From positions 1 to 35,548 of the IMG/VR virus record IMGVR_UViG_3300025131_000191: a DNA stretch of 35,548 bases; one strand, given 5' to 3'. Made by a program: the position numbers and the translations under genes. Shown piece by piece: positions 1-10,003 of the stretch (its first letter is position 1; each line of letters starts with the position of its first letter). The notes beneath the pieces are model-generated. The model saw nothing but the letters and a program-made list of their open reading frames with translations. It did not search any database and was not told where the DNA came from. Source of the stretch: a virus.

Positions 1-3000
1 TTCTAGTATCAAATTCTATTTCAAAGTTTTCGAAATAGCTATCCTTAATATTTAGAAGAGTATTATTATTTAGAACTTCAGAAGAGTCTGAAGTATTACC
101 TAAACAGAACTCCTCCTCTGTAGGATAAGTCTTAACTGGGAAATCATACAGATGGGCTAGAGATTTCTTAACTGCTGGTAGAGATAAATCCCCTTCCTTT
201 GTAACTTCCCACTTTCCGTTTGGAGTCCAGGACCAATAATAGCGAGGCTTTCCAAAATTAGAAGTAGTAGGAAGTAATTCCGTTACTGCTTCATACGGGG
301 AAGGGCTTAGGTGTGTCTCTGTCCAATACTGCTCTAATTGGAACCCCCACACATACATAGTTTTATCAGCAATATAACCATCAGGAGCAGCACTATCTCC
401 TATAAAGAAGAGAGCTTTCGTAGCGTCCCCAGTAGCCTGAGGATCTGGATTAGATAATCCAGTAATGGTTGTTATGATGCGATACCAACCATCACCAGCA
501 TCTTCAACGATACTTTCCATGTTAGAGTCCGACTTGGCTCTATACACAGGAACACCCCCATCCCACTTCCATTGAATAGTATGATCTCTGTCGGGGCTAA
601 GGTGGTCCGTATTTTGAAGGTCTATCATAAAGCCCGAAACAGCATTAGTAGCAGGTTCTTTAACATAAAAACTTATAGCTATAGTTTTCTTAGCATCCCA
701 CTCAGGCATTCTGGGCATGGAGGAAAGTGCGGCTATACTTCCATAACCTTGCCCCGTCCCTCCGTTTTCTCCGCTCATTATTAGAGAAGACGCTCCACCA
801 AACGGGTTTGTAACTTCAATTGAAGACATAGTACCTAATAAGTTATTTCCCAAGGTCCAATAAGTACCGTCTGATAAAACTTCGTTCTGACTAAAAGATA
901 ACAGGTTAGGGTTTGGTCTAGGCTTGGGTTCCGTATGAATCCAAACTCCTAACTTGCCTCCACCTAAAATGGGAGAGTTTTCTTGAGCCACTAAAGCTTT
1001 TACATCTAATTTGAACTTGTGATCTTTAATAAAGTGATTAGGTCTATCCCCATATGTAGAAAGATCAAAGCGAAGTCTAGGCAATCCTCCAAGAGACTTA
1101 CACTTAATAACGGTGTTATTAACAAGGGGATTTTCCATCCCCTTAACAGCAGTAGAGGAATCTAATTTAAAGATAGTGAATTGGTTGGCTGATGGAGCCC
1201 CAGAAATATCCGAAAATTCAATACCACTTAGGATTTGGGCATTTCTAAGCTCTGCGTTATTGGGATTTCCTTCAATATAAGTTCCTGACAGAGGAATAAC
1301 TCCTCGCCCTGTTCCGAAAATTCCAGATGTTCCCTCTGCGGTTCCATTCCATACATTACTCACATTAATTGCACTAGCACTATCAATTGTAGGAGCTACC
1401 ATATTTCCAACAGCAGACCCAGCTAAATCAAAATCACAGTTGTAAAGACCTTTGCCAAACACTTGAGCAAAGATATTACCTCCAGTCTTAGCAATCTCAT
1501 TTAGCCCCAAAGGATGTTTCGCAAAATACTTACAATAGTCTCGATGAGCTTTCTGGAGTCCAGTACCGAAGCTAAAGTTCTCGTAGTCTGCAAAAGAGTT
1601 TAGAACAAAGCCACTAGCAATAGCTTCGTTAGCAAAGCTTTGTCTATTGTTCTTCCAATAAGCATCAGCAGCATAAGAACTAGAAGTTAAATTAATCTGT
1701 TCGTTAGCGTAATCATAAGCCTTAGATTCAAGAAGCTCATGCATGGTGTTATATAACTCAGGAACCTGACCTCTATCTACATACCTGTCTGTAGTAGAAC
1801 TCACTTCTGGCATCTTGTTATTTGATCCAAGAGAACTTAATCCCCTATAAGGATAAGTTGCGCTAGTATAAACTCCAGAGAATTGACGAGAAGAATCTAG
1901 CTTCTCACACTCATGCCACACCCCTGATGGGTTGATGGGATCAAGTATAGGATAGAACTCTCCTGCTGAAGGGACATAACCTAAGGTAAGTTCTCCTTTG
2001 TCTATAATTTCTGGGCCACTTAGTTCTACAGATTGATATGCAGTGGGGAGAGTAAGTCCCAAAGATAACGGATGCTGTTCTAATTGCGGAGCATACCAAT
2101 ATAGTTCTTTATCTCGAATATCTGCGTCATCCGTATGGAAGTTATTTCCAAGATAAAATATTGGAATCGCCTTATCACCTTCAAGAGTTCCCGTATTTGC
2201 AAGCCCATTAACAGTAATGCCTAACCTATACCAACCACTTCCTACATCTTCAATTGTAGTAGTACTTGAGGCAGCACCACCACCCCCATTAGTTTCAATT
2301 GTAGGAACACCATTCACAAATTCATATTTGTCTGTATACGAAATAAGGGGATTAGTTTTATCATAAACATTTAATTGAAAATAAGTGGCTGATGTAGAAG
2401 GATTATCATGTGCTTTTACATAAACACTATAACATAAAGCAGAATCTGCTCTAAACCTTGGACTCCTATAATAATTGTTAGTGGTGGTTAAGGCTTGTCT
2501 ACCCGTTGAGGTTCCGTTTGCGCTTAATATTAAAGAGGAAACTCCACCAAAAGGATTAGTATGTAATACACTTGAAAATGTCCCCAACTCACCACCAGCA
2601 AACGGCGACCAAGATATACCAGTTAAATCAGAATTAAAAGTAATGGTTGGATCTAAACCAGGATCAACAGTGTACCCCAATAAGTTTGGATTCTGAGCTT
2701 CTAGATCCCAATTCACAGGAGAATTAAATCCAGTCCTATCGTAGTATCCTTCTTTTGGAAGAGTATATCTAAAGTTTCTTCTTCTTAAAGCTCGTCTAGG
2801 AGCAGTAATATTAGCAAGAGTGGTTGATTCAAGGGCATCAGTGATTCTATCTACATCTGCTCGTTTGAAAGTATTAAGTCCCCCTCTTCCATCAGAGTTG
2901 CCTGGAGCTACTAACCCCATAGCTGCTCCACTAATCTCAAAGTTTCCTAGGACAGAGGCTGAAGTATAGGAGGCTCTATTATCATCTTTATCAAAGCCCA

Positions 3001-5230
3001 AGTATTCCCACTTAGCACTTGAGGTGGAGAGGGCATCCTCTGCACTAGCAGTTAGATTTACTCTGGTAATAGCATGGGCAGGAGAGAACTCTCTTGCTAC
3101 TCTAGCTGCTTCATACAGAGCATACTTTCCGTCTCCCTCTAAAGTAGTTTTAGCAAAATCAAAATCAGTATCTTTAAAGTTAATGAATAGATGAGAAGAC
3201 TTTCCGTTCCACAAGTCCAGCAGATTCTTCTCATAGTCTGAGATACTAAGCATTACATCATCAAAGTTCGACGGAACTTGCACCGAACTAAATAGCATTA
3301 AGAACTCATTTAAAGTTCCTAAATCTGAGTCGTCTGTAACCGCACTGCTAAGGATATAATTACCTACCTCATCAGCAAAGCTCTCCTTTACTTTGAAACA
3401 CTTAAGCCTAGCTACTAACAAGCTGACCAAATCAGCAGTAACAGTAGAGTCTCTATAGTATTTTACTTCTTCAAATGGGGGAAGTGGGTAGTTTTCTTTC
3501 TCTCTATAAGAGAATAAGAAATTAAGATCTCCTTGAGGCTTAAGGTAGGTTGGTCTTTCCCCTGTGGTTGGATGATCTGCTCCAGCCATATACACACCTG
3601 AACCTAACGCACCAAATCCTGTCGCAGCCTCAAAGGCTTTACTTTCGTCAAATTGTTTCGCTTCTTGTTTGTAAGCTTGGTATCCAAGACTGTCTACTGA
3701 ATGAACATGAAAGGGTTTCATCCCTGGCTCATTAACAACGGTGTATCGTTTTGTTGTACATCCATTAGCATCAAGTTCCCACAATTCAGGTACAGAAAAC
3801 TTGTTTCCATGAAACAAAAAGTTATCAGGAAAAGCTTTATATAAATCTAAAAGAATACTGTCTGTAACAATTTTAAGATTTTCATCTAAGCTACTGGTAC
3901 TATAGGCGTAGATTCCTGCTTGATTAGCTAAATCAAAGGTCCATGTATTCAAGTCTTTAAATAAGGGGGACTCTGTGCCTAAAGCGTACCAGATTAATTG
4001 AGGAATATATGACTCCCAAAGTTCATCCACCTTACCAGAGACATCAAAAACAGAATCAACAATTAGCGCATTAATAGCAGCTTGAATAGCATCTATCGTT
4101 CCTGATTTCTTATAGAGATCTAAAGCCAAGCGAAGTTGTTGTCTCCACTTTGAAGGAGAATTACCACGAAGTCTAAACCCAATAAGGTCTGCTATGTATT
4201 GAATATGCTCATCTTTAACATTTTCAATATCATAAATTAAACCAATGTTGTCAATTTCATTAGTAAGATCAGCAAACTCATACCCCAACAGATTAGTAAA
4301 CTTTCTAAAAGGTCCTTTAGCTGTTCGATCAGTTAAAGATAAAGAAGCATCAATAAAATTATCAAAAGCACTTTTAACTGTATAGTCCTGTTGATCAATA
4401 TAGAGGGGAGAGTAGATTACATCTACTAAAGTTTGAAGAGCTTCAAGCTTCTGGGTTCCACTGGTATAAGTTGGAGTAACCCCAGCACTAGACTCAGTGA
4501 TACCATCTGCTGTTCCAGAAACAAAATCAGTAGGAATATATGAACCGAAAGAACAGGTTTCGTTATTTCTCCACAGGTATTCTGTTAATCCTTTAATACC
4601 GTCAATAGTCTCTAACGTATTTCCTAGATATAAAGAATTTAAAGAGCTAAGAACATAACTCGATGGAGAATAATCTAACCCTCCATCGGCAGATGTATTT
4701 AAGAAATACATCCATCCTAAAGTATCTACTAAATGATTATGAACACTACTAGCATTTACATCCCCTGTTAGTGCTGAAAGCGTTGTCATATTCGCCTGAA
4801 GCGGATCCACCTGAGTAAGACTCGGAGGTATAATCATGGGAAGAAGTGTCCCAGACAAATAGGTGGCGAACTCTGCGCTAGTATCGTAGTTTGCTAAAGT
4901 AGTGCTTAAAGGCAAAAGAATCTTGCTTTCAAACAAGAAGGGATTAATCTTAGTTAACTCATTTTGTTTAACAAAGTACTGGGATATTCCACTGATATTC
5001 CCTAAAGCACTTGTTTGGCTATTAGCCACTCCCGATAGAGGTATAACATTAGAAATTCGGGACGCAACATTAAGGTGGGAATTAATAACCTGAGAAAGGG
5101 GGTTTACCTCGGTTCCACTTAATGATAAATCTTCCGTCTTATACACCTCGGGGGTGATAAGTTCTACTAGATCTACAAAGTTAGTCTTGTAGTATTTTCT
5201 AGGATTTGGTGTGTACTTGCTATCGCCCAT
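1..5230 (-). CDS. Very large baseplate/tail protein, gpI-like, with two carbohydrate-binding-like modules (partial, 3' end outside window)
   Basis: The frame is open from an ATG at 5230 to the left edge, at least 1743 codons; its C-terminus lies outside. The start is fixed by a TAATG junction: the stop of the gp6-like gene shares one base with this ATG. Around residues 310-395 a helical segment (LLGYEFADL, then IQYIADLIGFRLRG, then a region ending DAIQAAINALI) resembles phage tail protein I (P2 gpI family), which joins baseplate wedges to fibres. Two modules of about 210 aa, near residues 847-1057 and 1438-1647, share the order NPNLL, NPFGG.SSLI, a beta-rich part with YVK, GWYR, and a closing QLEQ. 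This pattern is typical of jelly-roll, carbohydrate-binding-like domains in phage adhesins. Position after gp25 and gp6 corresponds to T4 gp7/gp8. Role as wedge/fibre connector with glycan binding is inference. Confidence 0.75.
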   Translation of the reverse strand, partial: MGDSKYTPNPRKYYKTNFVDLVELITPEVYKTEDLSLSGTEVNPLSQVINSHLNVASRISNVIPLSGVANSQTSALGNISGISQYFVKQNELTKINPFLFESKILLPLSTTLANYDTSAEFATYLSGTLLPMIIPPSLTQVDPLQANMTTLSALTGDVNASSVHNHLVDTLGWMYFLNTSADGGLDYSPSSYVLSSLNSLYLGNTLETIDGIKGLTEYLWRNNETCSFGSYIPTDFVSGTADGITESSAGVTPTYTSGTQKLEALQTLVDVIYSPLYIDQQDYTVKSAFDNFIDASLSLTDRTAKGPFRKFTNLLGYEFADLTNEIDNIGLIYDIENVKDEHIQYIADLIGFRLRGNSPSKWRQQLRLALDLYKKSGTIDAIQAAINALIVDSVFDVSGKVDELWESYIPQLIWYALGTESPLFKDLNTWTFDLANQAGIYAYSTSSLDENLKIVTDSILLDLYKAFPDNFLFHGNKFSVPELWELDANGCTTKRYTVVNEPGMKPFHVHSVDSLGYQAYKQEAKQFDESKAFEAATGFGALGSGVYMAGADHPTTGERPTYLKPQGDLNFLFSYREKENYPLPPFEEVKYYRDSTVTADLVSLLVARLKCFKVKESFADEVGNYILSSAVTDDSDLGTLNEFLMLFSSVQVPSNFDDVMLSISDYEKNLLDLWNGKSSHLFINFKDTDFDFAKTTLEGDGKYALYEAARVAREFSPAHAITRVNLTASAEDALSTSSAKWEYLGFDKDDNRASYTSASVLGNFEISGAAMGLVAPGNSDGRGGLNTFKRADVDRITDALESTTLANITAPRRALRRRNFRYTLPKEGYYDRTGFNSPVNWDLEAQNPNLLGYTVDPGLDPTITFNSDLTGISWSPFAGGELGTFSSVLHTNPFGGVSSLILSANGTSTGRQALTTTNNYYRSPRFRADSALCYSVYVKAHDNPSTSATYFQLNVYDKTNPLISYTDKYEFVNGVPTIETNGGGGAASSTTTIEDVGSGWYRLGITVNGLANTGTLEGDKAIPIFYLGNNFHTDDADIRDKELYWYAPQLEQHPLSLGLTLPTAYQSVELSGPEIIDKGELTLGYVPSAGEFYPILDPINPSGVWHECEKLDSSRQFSGVYTSATYPYRGLSSLGSNNKMPEVSSTTDRYVDRGQVPELYNTMHELLESKAYDYANEQINLTSSSYAADAYWKNNRQSFANEAIASGFVLNSFADYENFSFGTGLQKAHRDYCKYFAKHPLGLNEIAKTGGNIFAQVFGKGLYNCDFDLAGSAVGNMVAPTIDSASAINVSNVWNGTAEGTSGIFGTGRGVIPLSGTYIEGNPNNAELRNAQILSGIEFSDISGAPSANQFTIFKLDSSTAVKGMENPLVNNTVIKCKSLGGLPRLRFDLSTYGDRPNHFIKDHKFKLDVKALVAQENSPILGGGKLGVWIHTEPKPRPNPNLLSFSQNEVLSDGTYWTLGNNLLGTMSSIEVTNPFGGASSLIMSGENGGTGQGYGSIAALSSMPRMPEWDAKKTIAISFYVKEPATNAVSGFMIDLQNTDHLSPDRDHTIQWKWDGGVPVYRAKSDSNMESIVEDAGDGWYRIITTITGLSNPDPQATGDATKALFFIGDSAAPDGYIADKTMYVWGFQLEQYWTETHLSPSPYEAVTELLPTTSNFGKPRYYWSWTPNGKWEVTKEGDLSLPAVKKSLAHLYDFPVKTYPTEEEFCLGNTSDSSEVLNNNTLLNIKDSYFENFEIEFDTR

Positions 5231-6828
5231 TAGTCTAGTAATTCTACATTAATTGTTAAGTTATTCAACTGAACAATTTCATTAAAATCAATTGAGATAT
5301 CTTGTTCAATGTTATCTATAGTTGAGTATCGAACTTCATCAACCTCAAAGATTTGTCTGTTCATTTGAGCCACATTAAAATCTTCTCCGAACTCTTTATT
5401 ATCTACATTCATATATGTTAGGATCTTATCTCTAACTCTCGCTTTAATTTGATCCTGGTTTTCTTCCTCTTCTCTATCAATCCGAATTGTGGTAATTAAA
5501 TCTAAAGTTCTAATAAGCCCATCAACAATAACCACATCGTCTGTTGCCATCTTCTTCTTGTTAATAGCAGTTAGTAATTGAGTTTTAAAGTTTGTCGTAG
5601 CTCGTTGTAATTGAAAATCAGAAGCTTTTTCAAGAACATAAATATCAACTACATTAGCAGAAGAATAAGCTCGTCGAGTAGCTGCTGTAGCCTTACCAAT
5701 TGTACCAAAGGTGCTAATAAACGTATTAGCGAACACAGAATAATCCTCTAAAGTAACTAAACGATCCTGCCTTCTAAAATTTAGTGGAGCATATCGTTTA
5801 GCATGGTCTAAAGTCTCGGCATTTGAGCCTCCTGTACCTTTAGAAGTATTTGTTATATTTACAGAAATAGCACCGTCAAGAGTCCCAGCAAGAGTATTAT
5901 CAATAGTATTCTTTCCTATGTTCCCTCGGGTTCCTCCCCCCACTCTATAAAAGACATAATAATTAGAGGTGTCATCTGGAGAAACTCCTACACTGCCGTC
6001 CCCGAAAACTATGGTCGCTTTGTAATCATCGTCGTAAACTACTTCAAAAATCTTATCAGAAGATCCAGAAGCGAAAAACACATTAGGTACTTCAACAAAG
6101 GCTCCGTTCTTGGTCGCATTAGGCCCATCAGTATAAACCTGAACGCTTCCCTCTACAACAGGACTTTGTGTAAGTTTAATAGTTTTAACACCTTCAGTGG
6201 CTGCGAAACTTCCTGTATCTTTTACTAATGTACCTTCTTGTAAAACTACATTTTCAAATATTTTATTATCAGCACCAATAGTTTCAGTATAATGAAGTTC
6301 AACATTACCAGTACTATTAACTGTATCAACAAGCCCATTAACAACTTTATATAATGTATAAGTTAAAACTCCTCCATCTTCAGGAGAGACAGTTTCAATT
6401 ATTCTATTTTGTGCGCCAATAGTTAAAGTTCTCTTCGCGCCTACAGAGGTTAGTGCTGTCGGAGAAGTAATCTTCGCATCAGTCGCAGCAGAAAGAGGAC
6501 CCTTCATACGAATTCCAATTAACTGCAATAGCTTCTTAACGCTAGGTCGTTGTGTTGCAGTGGCTAGAAAGTTCTCATTAGCAAGCATATCAGCCTTCAT
6601 AGACATAACAGATCCCATGTAGGCTACAAGCTCTAAGAACATCATTCCTAAATCAGATTCTACAAAATACTTATAATCTCTAGGATAAACTGCCTTAGCA
6701 TAATCAATTAGAGAATTACGAAGAGTAAGAAAATCAGTAGCAGCAAAGTTAATAAGAGAAGGTCTCTTTACTACAGGGACTTCTGCTAACTTCATAAAGT
6801 CCGATGCAATGGTTCCAGAAAAGTTCAT
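5230..6828 (-). CDS. 6: Baseplate wedge protein, gp6/Baseplate_J family
   Basis: This 532-aa protein (T4 gp6 is about 660 aa) belongs with the Baseplate_J family, whose members dimerise to form the ring of wedges around the hub. The N-terminal part has a long helical segment with YKYFVESDLGMMFLELVAY, a pattern common at the start of gp6/J-like proteins. The middle contains FYRVGGGTRGN near residue 295, the Gly-rich signature of J-type baseplate proteins, followed by FRRQDRLVTLEDYSVFA. It begins with an ATGA overlap on the gp25-like gene upstream and ends in a TAATG overlap with the gpI-like gene. The gp25-gp6 neighbourhood is conserved in contractile tails, which supports the call. Confidence 0.9.
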   Translation of the reverse strand: MNFSGTIASDFMKLAEVPVVKRPSLINFAATDFLTLRNSLIDYAKAVYPRDYKYFVESDLGMMFLELVAYMGSVMSMKADMLANENFLATATQRPSVKKLLQLIGIRMKGPLSAATDAKITSPTALTSVGAKRTLTIGAQNRIIETVSPEDGGVLTYTLYKVVNGLVDTVNSTGNVELHYTETIGADNKIFENVVLQEGTLVKDTGSFAATEGVKTIKLTQSPVVEGSVQVYTDGPNATKNGAFVEVPNVFFASGSSDKIFEVVYDDDYKATIVFGDGSVGVSPDDTSNYYVFYRVGGGTRGNIGKNTIDNTLAGTLDGAISVNITNTSKGTGGSNAETLDHAKRYAPLNFRRQDRLVTLEDYSVFANTFISTFGTIGKATAATRRAYSSANVVDIYVLEKASDFQLQRATTNFKTQLLTAINKKKMATDDVVIVDGLIRTLDLITTIRIDREEEENQDQIKARVRDKILTYMNVDNKEFGEDFNVAQMNRQIFEVDEVRYSTIDNIEQDISIDFNEIVQLNNLTINVELLD

Positions 6829-7289
6829 GATATGTTTACCTCAACATCAAATGTTTCTAAATCAGCAGTATCTAATTTTAATGATAAAACCACTTTAAGG
6901 GAGTTTCCTCCTGCTGGTCCTGCTTCTCCCATAGGAAAAACAGCTAATTTTCCTATGTGGGCTCCTACAATATAATTCTTAAATGAGTATTGAATCTCCC
7001 TCTTAATTGATTCAAAAGTAGATTCATCTAATGGTTGAAAAAGATACTTTCGTAGATTGCACCCAAAATTGGGAAGCATAACTCGCTCTCCCCTCTCTGT
7101 TAAAAGTAACTGCTTAACTGCTTCTTTTATCATAACAACACCAGATCGCTTTGAAAAGAAGCCCCCTCCCGAAGTAGATCCCAGGGGGAAGGATAGCCCG
7201 TAAACCTCTTGCTTCTGCGAGGTTGGTCCTTGCTTCATATACCTAGGAGGTATTCTTCCAAAAACCGAAACTGTTTGGTTAGCTGCCAT
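6825..7289 (-). CDS. 25: Baseplate wedge protein, gp25 (GPW/gp25) family
   Basis: This 154-aa protein is slightly longer than T4 gp25 (132 aa). It carries the family core: SGVVMIKEAVKQLLLT, then GERVMLPNFGCNLRKYLF, then FESIKREIQYSF. The conserved ExR-like turn and the NFGC.LR..LF segment are hallmarks of gp25/GpW, the sheath-initiator wedge protein also found as TssE in type VI secretion. The gene is joined to its neighbours by a TAATG overlap at the 5' end and an ATGA overlap at the 3' end. The N-terminal 35 residues are an extension relative to T4. Confidence 0.92.
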   Translation of the reverse strand: MAANQTVSVFGRIPPRYMKQGPTSQKQEVYGLSFPLGSTSGGGFFSKRSGVVMIKEAVKQLLLTERGERVMLPNFGCNLRKYLFQPLDESTFESIKREIQYSFKNYIVGAHIGKLAVFPMGEAGPAGGNSLKVVLSLKLDTADLETFDVEVNIS

Positions 7290-9994
7290 TAGGTAATAAT
7301 ATTCTTGAAGAAGCCTTCTTGGGCTTTATAGTTTTTTAAAACTTCTGCATTATCTAGGGCTCTAGAGTAAAATTTTAAGCTTCCTATGTGACCACGCAAT
7401 CCGCTTGTTACTCCTGATCTATTCCCTCCTAGGAAGTTGCCGTGCTGGTACATACCATCCGTGTATCCTCCACCAACAATCCAAGGAGTATAGAAGGTAT
7501 TTAGGAGAGGACCTTGTTTTAGTACCGTAGGACCATCCACCGTAGTAGAGGAGTATTGGAAACTATTATCTTTCTTAAAGGAAGGCAAACTTGGTGCAAC
7601 TTGGGGGTCTACCCCAAATACAGTAGAAATAGCAGACGTAGCCACTAATGAACCATCAGCAAAAAGTTTAATTGTGTCTGTAGTAGGATCACAGGATATA
7701 TCAATAAGAACGAATTGAGAAGATACATTGCCGAAGGCTGTGGCAGAAAGGTCCACTTTCATTTTATAGAAAGTTTCATAATCCTGACAATCATCATTAT
7801 TAATCCAAGAGGCTGAGGAGAGGTCTCTAGCTTGGGTTGGGGCTATGAAGAAACTTAAAGAGGAGGCTGGGTCGTTATCGTAATTATTATTGCTGTAAGC
7901 TGCGGAGGCTTGGGTAATTCTTCTATCTCTAGTAAAGCCACAAACCATTCCTCGCACAAACTGATCACCTCGTCTATTTTCTAAGAAATCCAGATCCCGT
8001 GCCGTTGCTGTGTGATCTATAGCAGAAGCTCCTGATGCTGCGCCAACATTCTCACTAGCTAATATTACCTTTGTAAGCGCAGATGCTGTAGAACTGAGCC
8101 AACCAACTCCTCCGTCCATAATATCAGGAACATGAGCCCAGCACTCCATAGTAAACCCACTTGGCGAATAAGTTAGATCCTGGAACTCTTTAGTGTCGGG
8201 GAGCTTTGCATAAGATCCTAGTGCTGATGCTGCTGCGGGATCACTAGATTTATTTTTAACAATACCTTCTAAATAAGGGATGCCTAGACCAGAGACAAAC
8301 ATAGTTTTTTTAGAAGACCCAACTAACTGAGCATTGTTATACATATTCTCCGTAGCACAGTTGGTTACTGGGAACGCAATAGAGGATGGTAACTCTAAAT
8401 CAGTCTCCAAGAAGTTGTATATGGCAAAGAGATTATCATTTACAATCTGATCATTTAAAGATAGTACAGTTCCTGCGTTTGCGGAGGATGGAGAATAAAG
8501 AATAGATCCTTTTCCTACAGTAGGAACATTCAGATGTCCAATCGAGAGAGAAGGAGGTTTTGCACTTGTCTTAGCAAACTTAGCATCAATAGGTAAAACA
8601 ATACCTACAACATCTGCTTGTTTGAAAATTAAAGAATTTTGTTTTTCAAAATCTACTGATAGATCATAATCAGCTAAATAAGAGAAATCATTAATTGGAA
8701 CCTCCCCAGGAGCAAACCTAGGACCAGCCAAATCTCCATAAATTTGGGGGGCTTTTACAGCAACCTCAATCTGCTTCTTTCTTCTATTTATTTTATTATT
8801 ATGATTAGCAATTTCAGAGATAATTAAGTTTCTCTGGTTAGTTACAATTGAAGAGTCTTCTCCGTAATCAGCGATAAAGGTATATAAATCAGAAGACAAG
8901 TTATACACTTGCTTATTTCTTTGTTGTTTAAGGACTGAGAGGAAGTGATCCTCGTCATAATACATCTGGAGTCCTTGGCTATCATCAATTCTATCTATAT
9001 CAAAAATGTTATCTGTAAACTTATTTAACGCTTTGATTGAGACCGCTTCACCCTTTCCTCCAAGGTTAGGATCGTAATCATATTTCCATTGATCCCCAAT
9101 AGGAACTATTCCCGAAATAGCTAGAAATACGGGATCCAAACCACCAGACTGAGAATCATAATAAAGACCATCAGAGGTTAGTACATACTGTCCTGTAGCA
9201 GTTTTCGGGGGTCCATAAGTAAGTCTAAAGACTTCTTGTTCATCACTCCCAACTTCAGGATCTTCCAAAGGACTTCTAGGAAAAGTAGTTTGGTTTAAGA
9301 AGGGATCTAATTCTGTTGAATCAAGTAGCTTGGGCTCTAATGAGGGGTCTGCAACCCTTTCCTTGATGATATCATTGATTTCATCAAGCTTACTATTGCA
9401 TTGAGAAATAAAGTTTGCCGCTGAAGCGAGTCGAGCTTTATCTCCTGAATACATAGAAGCAAAGAGTTCATTGGCTTCTGCTGAAGGAAGGGTAGCTCTC
9501 TCGTCAGCAGAGTTCCCTGATTGGTAGGATTGGAGGTCGTTCCACTTCTGAAGACAATCAGTGATCGCATCAATTTGATTTGTTATATCCGTATAGTTTT
9601 GGTATATTTGCGCTCCAAATGATGCAGCATATTGGAAGGCTCCTAAAAGACCAGAGAGGTTATCTTTTGTTTGGCTATCATCATTATCAATCCCCATCCA
9701 AGCAGTATCTGAGAAAAACTTAAATACTCCGTTCTCTGTATCAAATTCAATAATACCCGTATTCAACATCAGCTTCTTGAAGACCTCTTTGGTTATTTCA
9801 TTAGCTTTCGATTTTCCCGCAGCTACATTTGATTGCATATTGCTTAATACAGAGCTTGGAAGCAGCTTCATAGCATCCTGGGCGATATTCAACATACAGC
9901 TAGGCATTCCATAAGCCATGCCCAGGGCCTGAATAGCTCCAGTCCCTGTTTGCCCCTGAACTTTTAAGAATGTTTCTAAATCAAATGATGCCAT
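7289..9994 (-). CDS. Virion protein with C-terminal LamG/concanavalin-like domain
   Basis: This 901-aa protein lies between the spike (gp5-like) and gp25 genes. Residues 1-230 are helical. The middle is low in recognisable features. From about residue 610 to the end the order GFTMECWAHVP, IKLFADGSLVATS, then GHIGSLKFYSRALDNAEV matches LamG-type (concanavalin-like) lectin folds, which often bind glycans or act as structural beta-sandwiches. The ATG is preceded by AGAGG six bases upstream. The location suggests a baseplate component or short fibre attached near the hub; the exact role is not known. A C-terminal lectin-like module fits host-surface contact, which is inference. Confidence 0.7.
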   Translation of the reverse strand: MASFDLETFLKVQGQTGTGAIQALGMAYGMPSCMLNIAQDAMKLLPSSVLSNMQSNVAAGKSKANEITKEVFKKLMLNTGIIEFDTENGVFKFFSDTAWMGIDNDDSQTKDNLSGLLGAFQYAASFGAQIYQNYTDITNQIDAITDCLQKWNDLQSYQSGNSADERATLPSAEANELFASMYSGDKARLASAANFISQCNSKLDEINDIIKERVADPSLEPKLLDSTELDPFLNQTTFPRSPLEDPEVGSDEQEVFRLTYGPPKTATGQYVLTSDGLYYDSQSGGLDPVFLAISGIVPIGDQWKYDYDPNLGGKGEAVSIKALNKFTDNIFDIDRIDDSQGLQMYYDEDHFLSVLKQQRNKQVYNLSSDLYTFIADYGEDSSIVTNQRNLIISEIANHNNKINRRKKQIEVAVKAPQIYGDLAGPRFAPGEVPINDFSYLADYDLSVDFEKQNSLIFKQADVVGIVLPIDAKFAKTSAKPPSLSIGHLNVPTVGKGSILYSPSSANAGTVLSLNDQIVNDNLFAIYNFLETDLELPSSIAFPVTNCATENMYNNAQLVGSSKKTMFVSGLGIPYLEGIVKNKSSDPAAASALGSYAKLPDTKEFQDLTYSPSGFTMECWAHVPDIMDGGVGWLSSTASALTKVILASENVGAASGASAIDHTATARDLDFLENRRGDQFVRGMVCGFTRDRRITQASAAYSNNNYDNDPASSLSFFIAPTQARDLSSASWINNDDCQDYETFYKMKVDLSATAFGNVSSQFVLIDISCDPTTDTIKLFADGSLVATSAISTVFGVDPQVAPSLPSFKKDNSFQYSSTTVDGPTVLKQGPLLNTFYTPWIVGGGYTDGMYQHGNFLGGNRSGVTSGLRGHIGSLKFYSRALDNAEVLKNYKAQEGFFKNIIT

Positions 9995-10003
9995 AATCGC
10001 CTC

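Noticed and set aside
9337-9573. 78-aa minus-strand frame inside the LamG gene
   Set aside because: It is an alternative frame within a convincing longer gene, with no ribosome-binding site of its own noticed.
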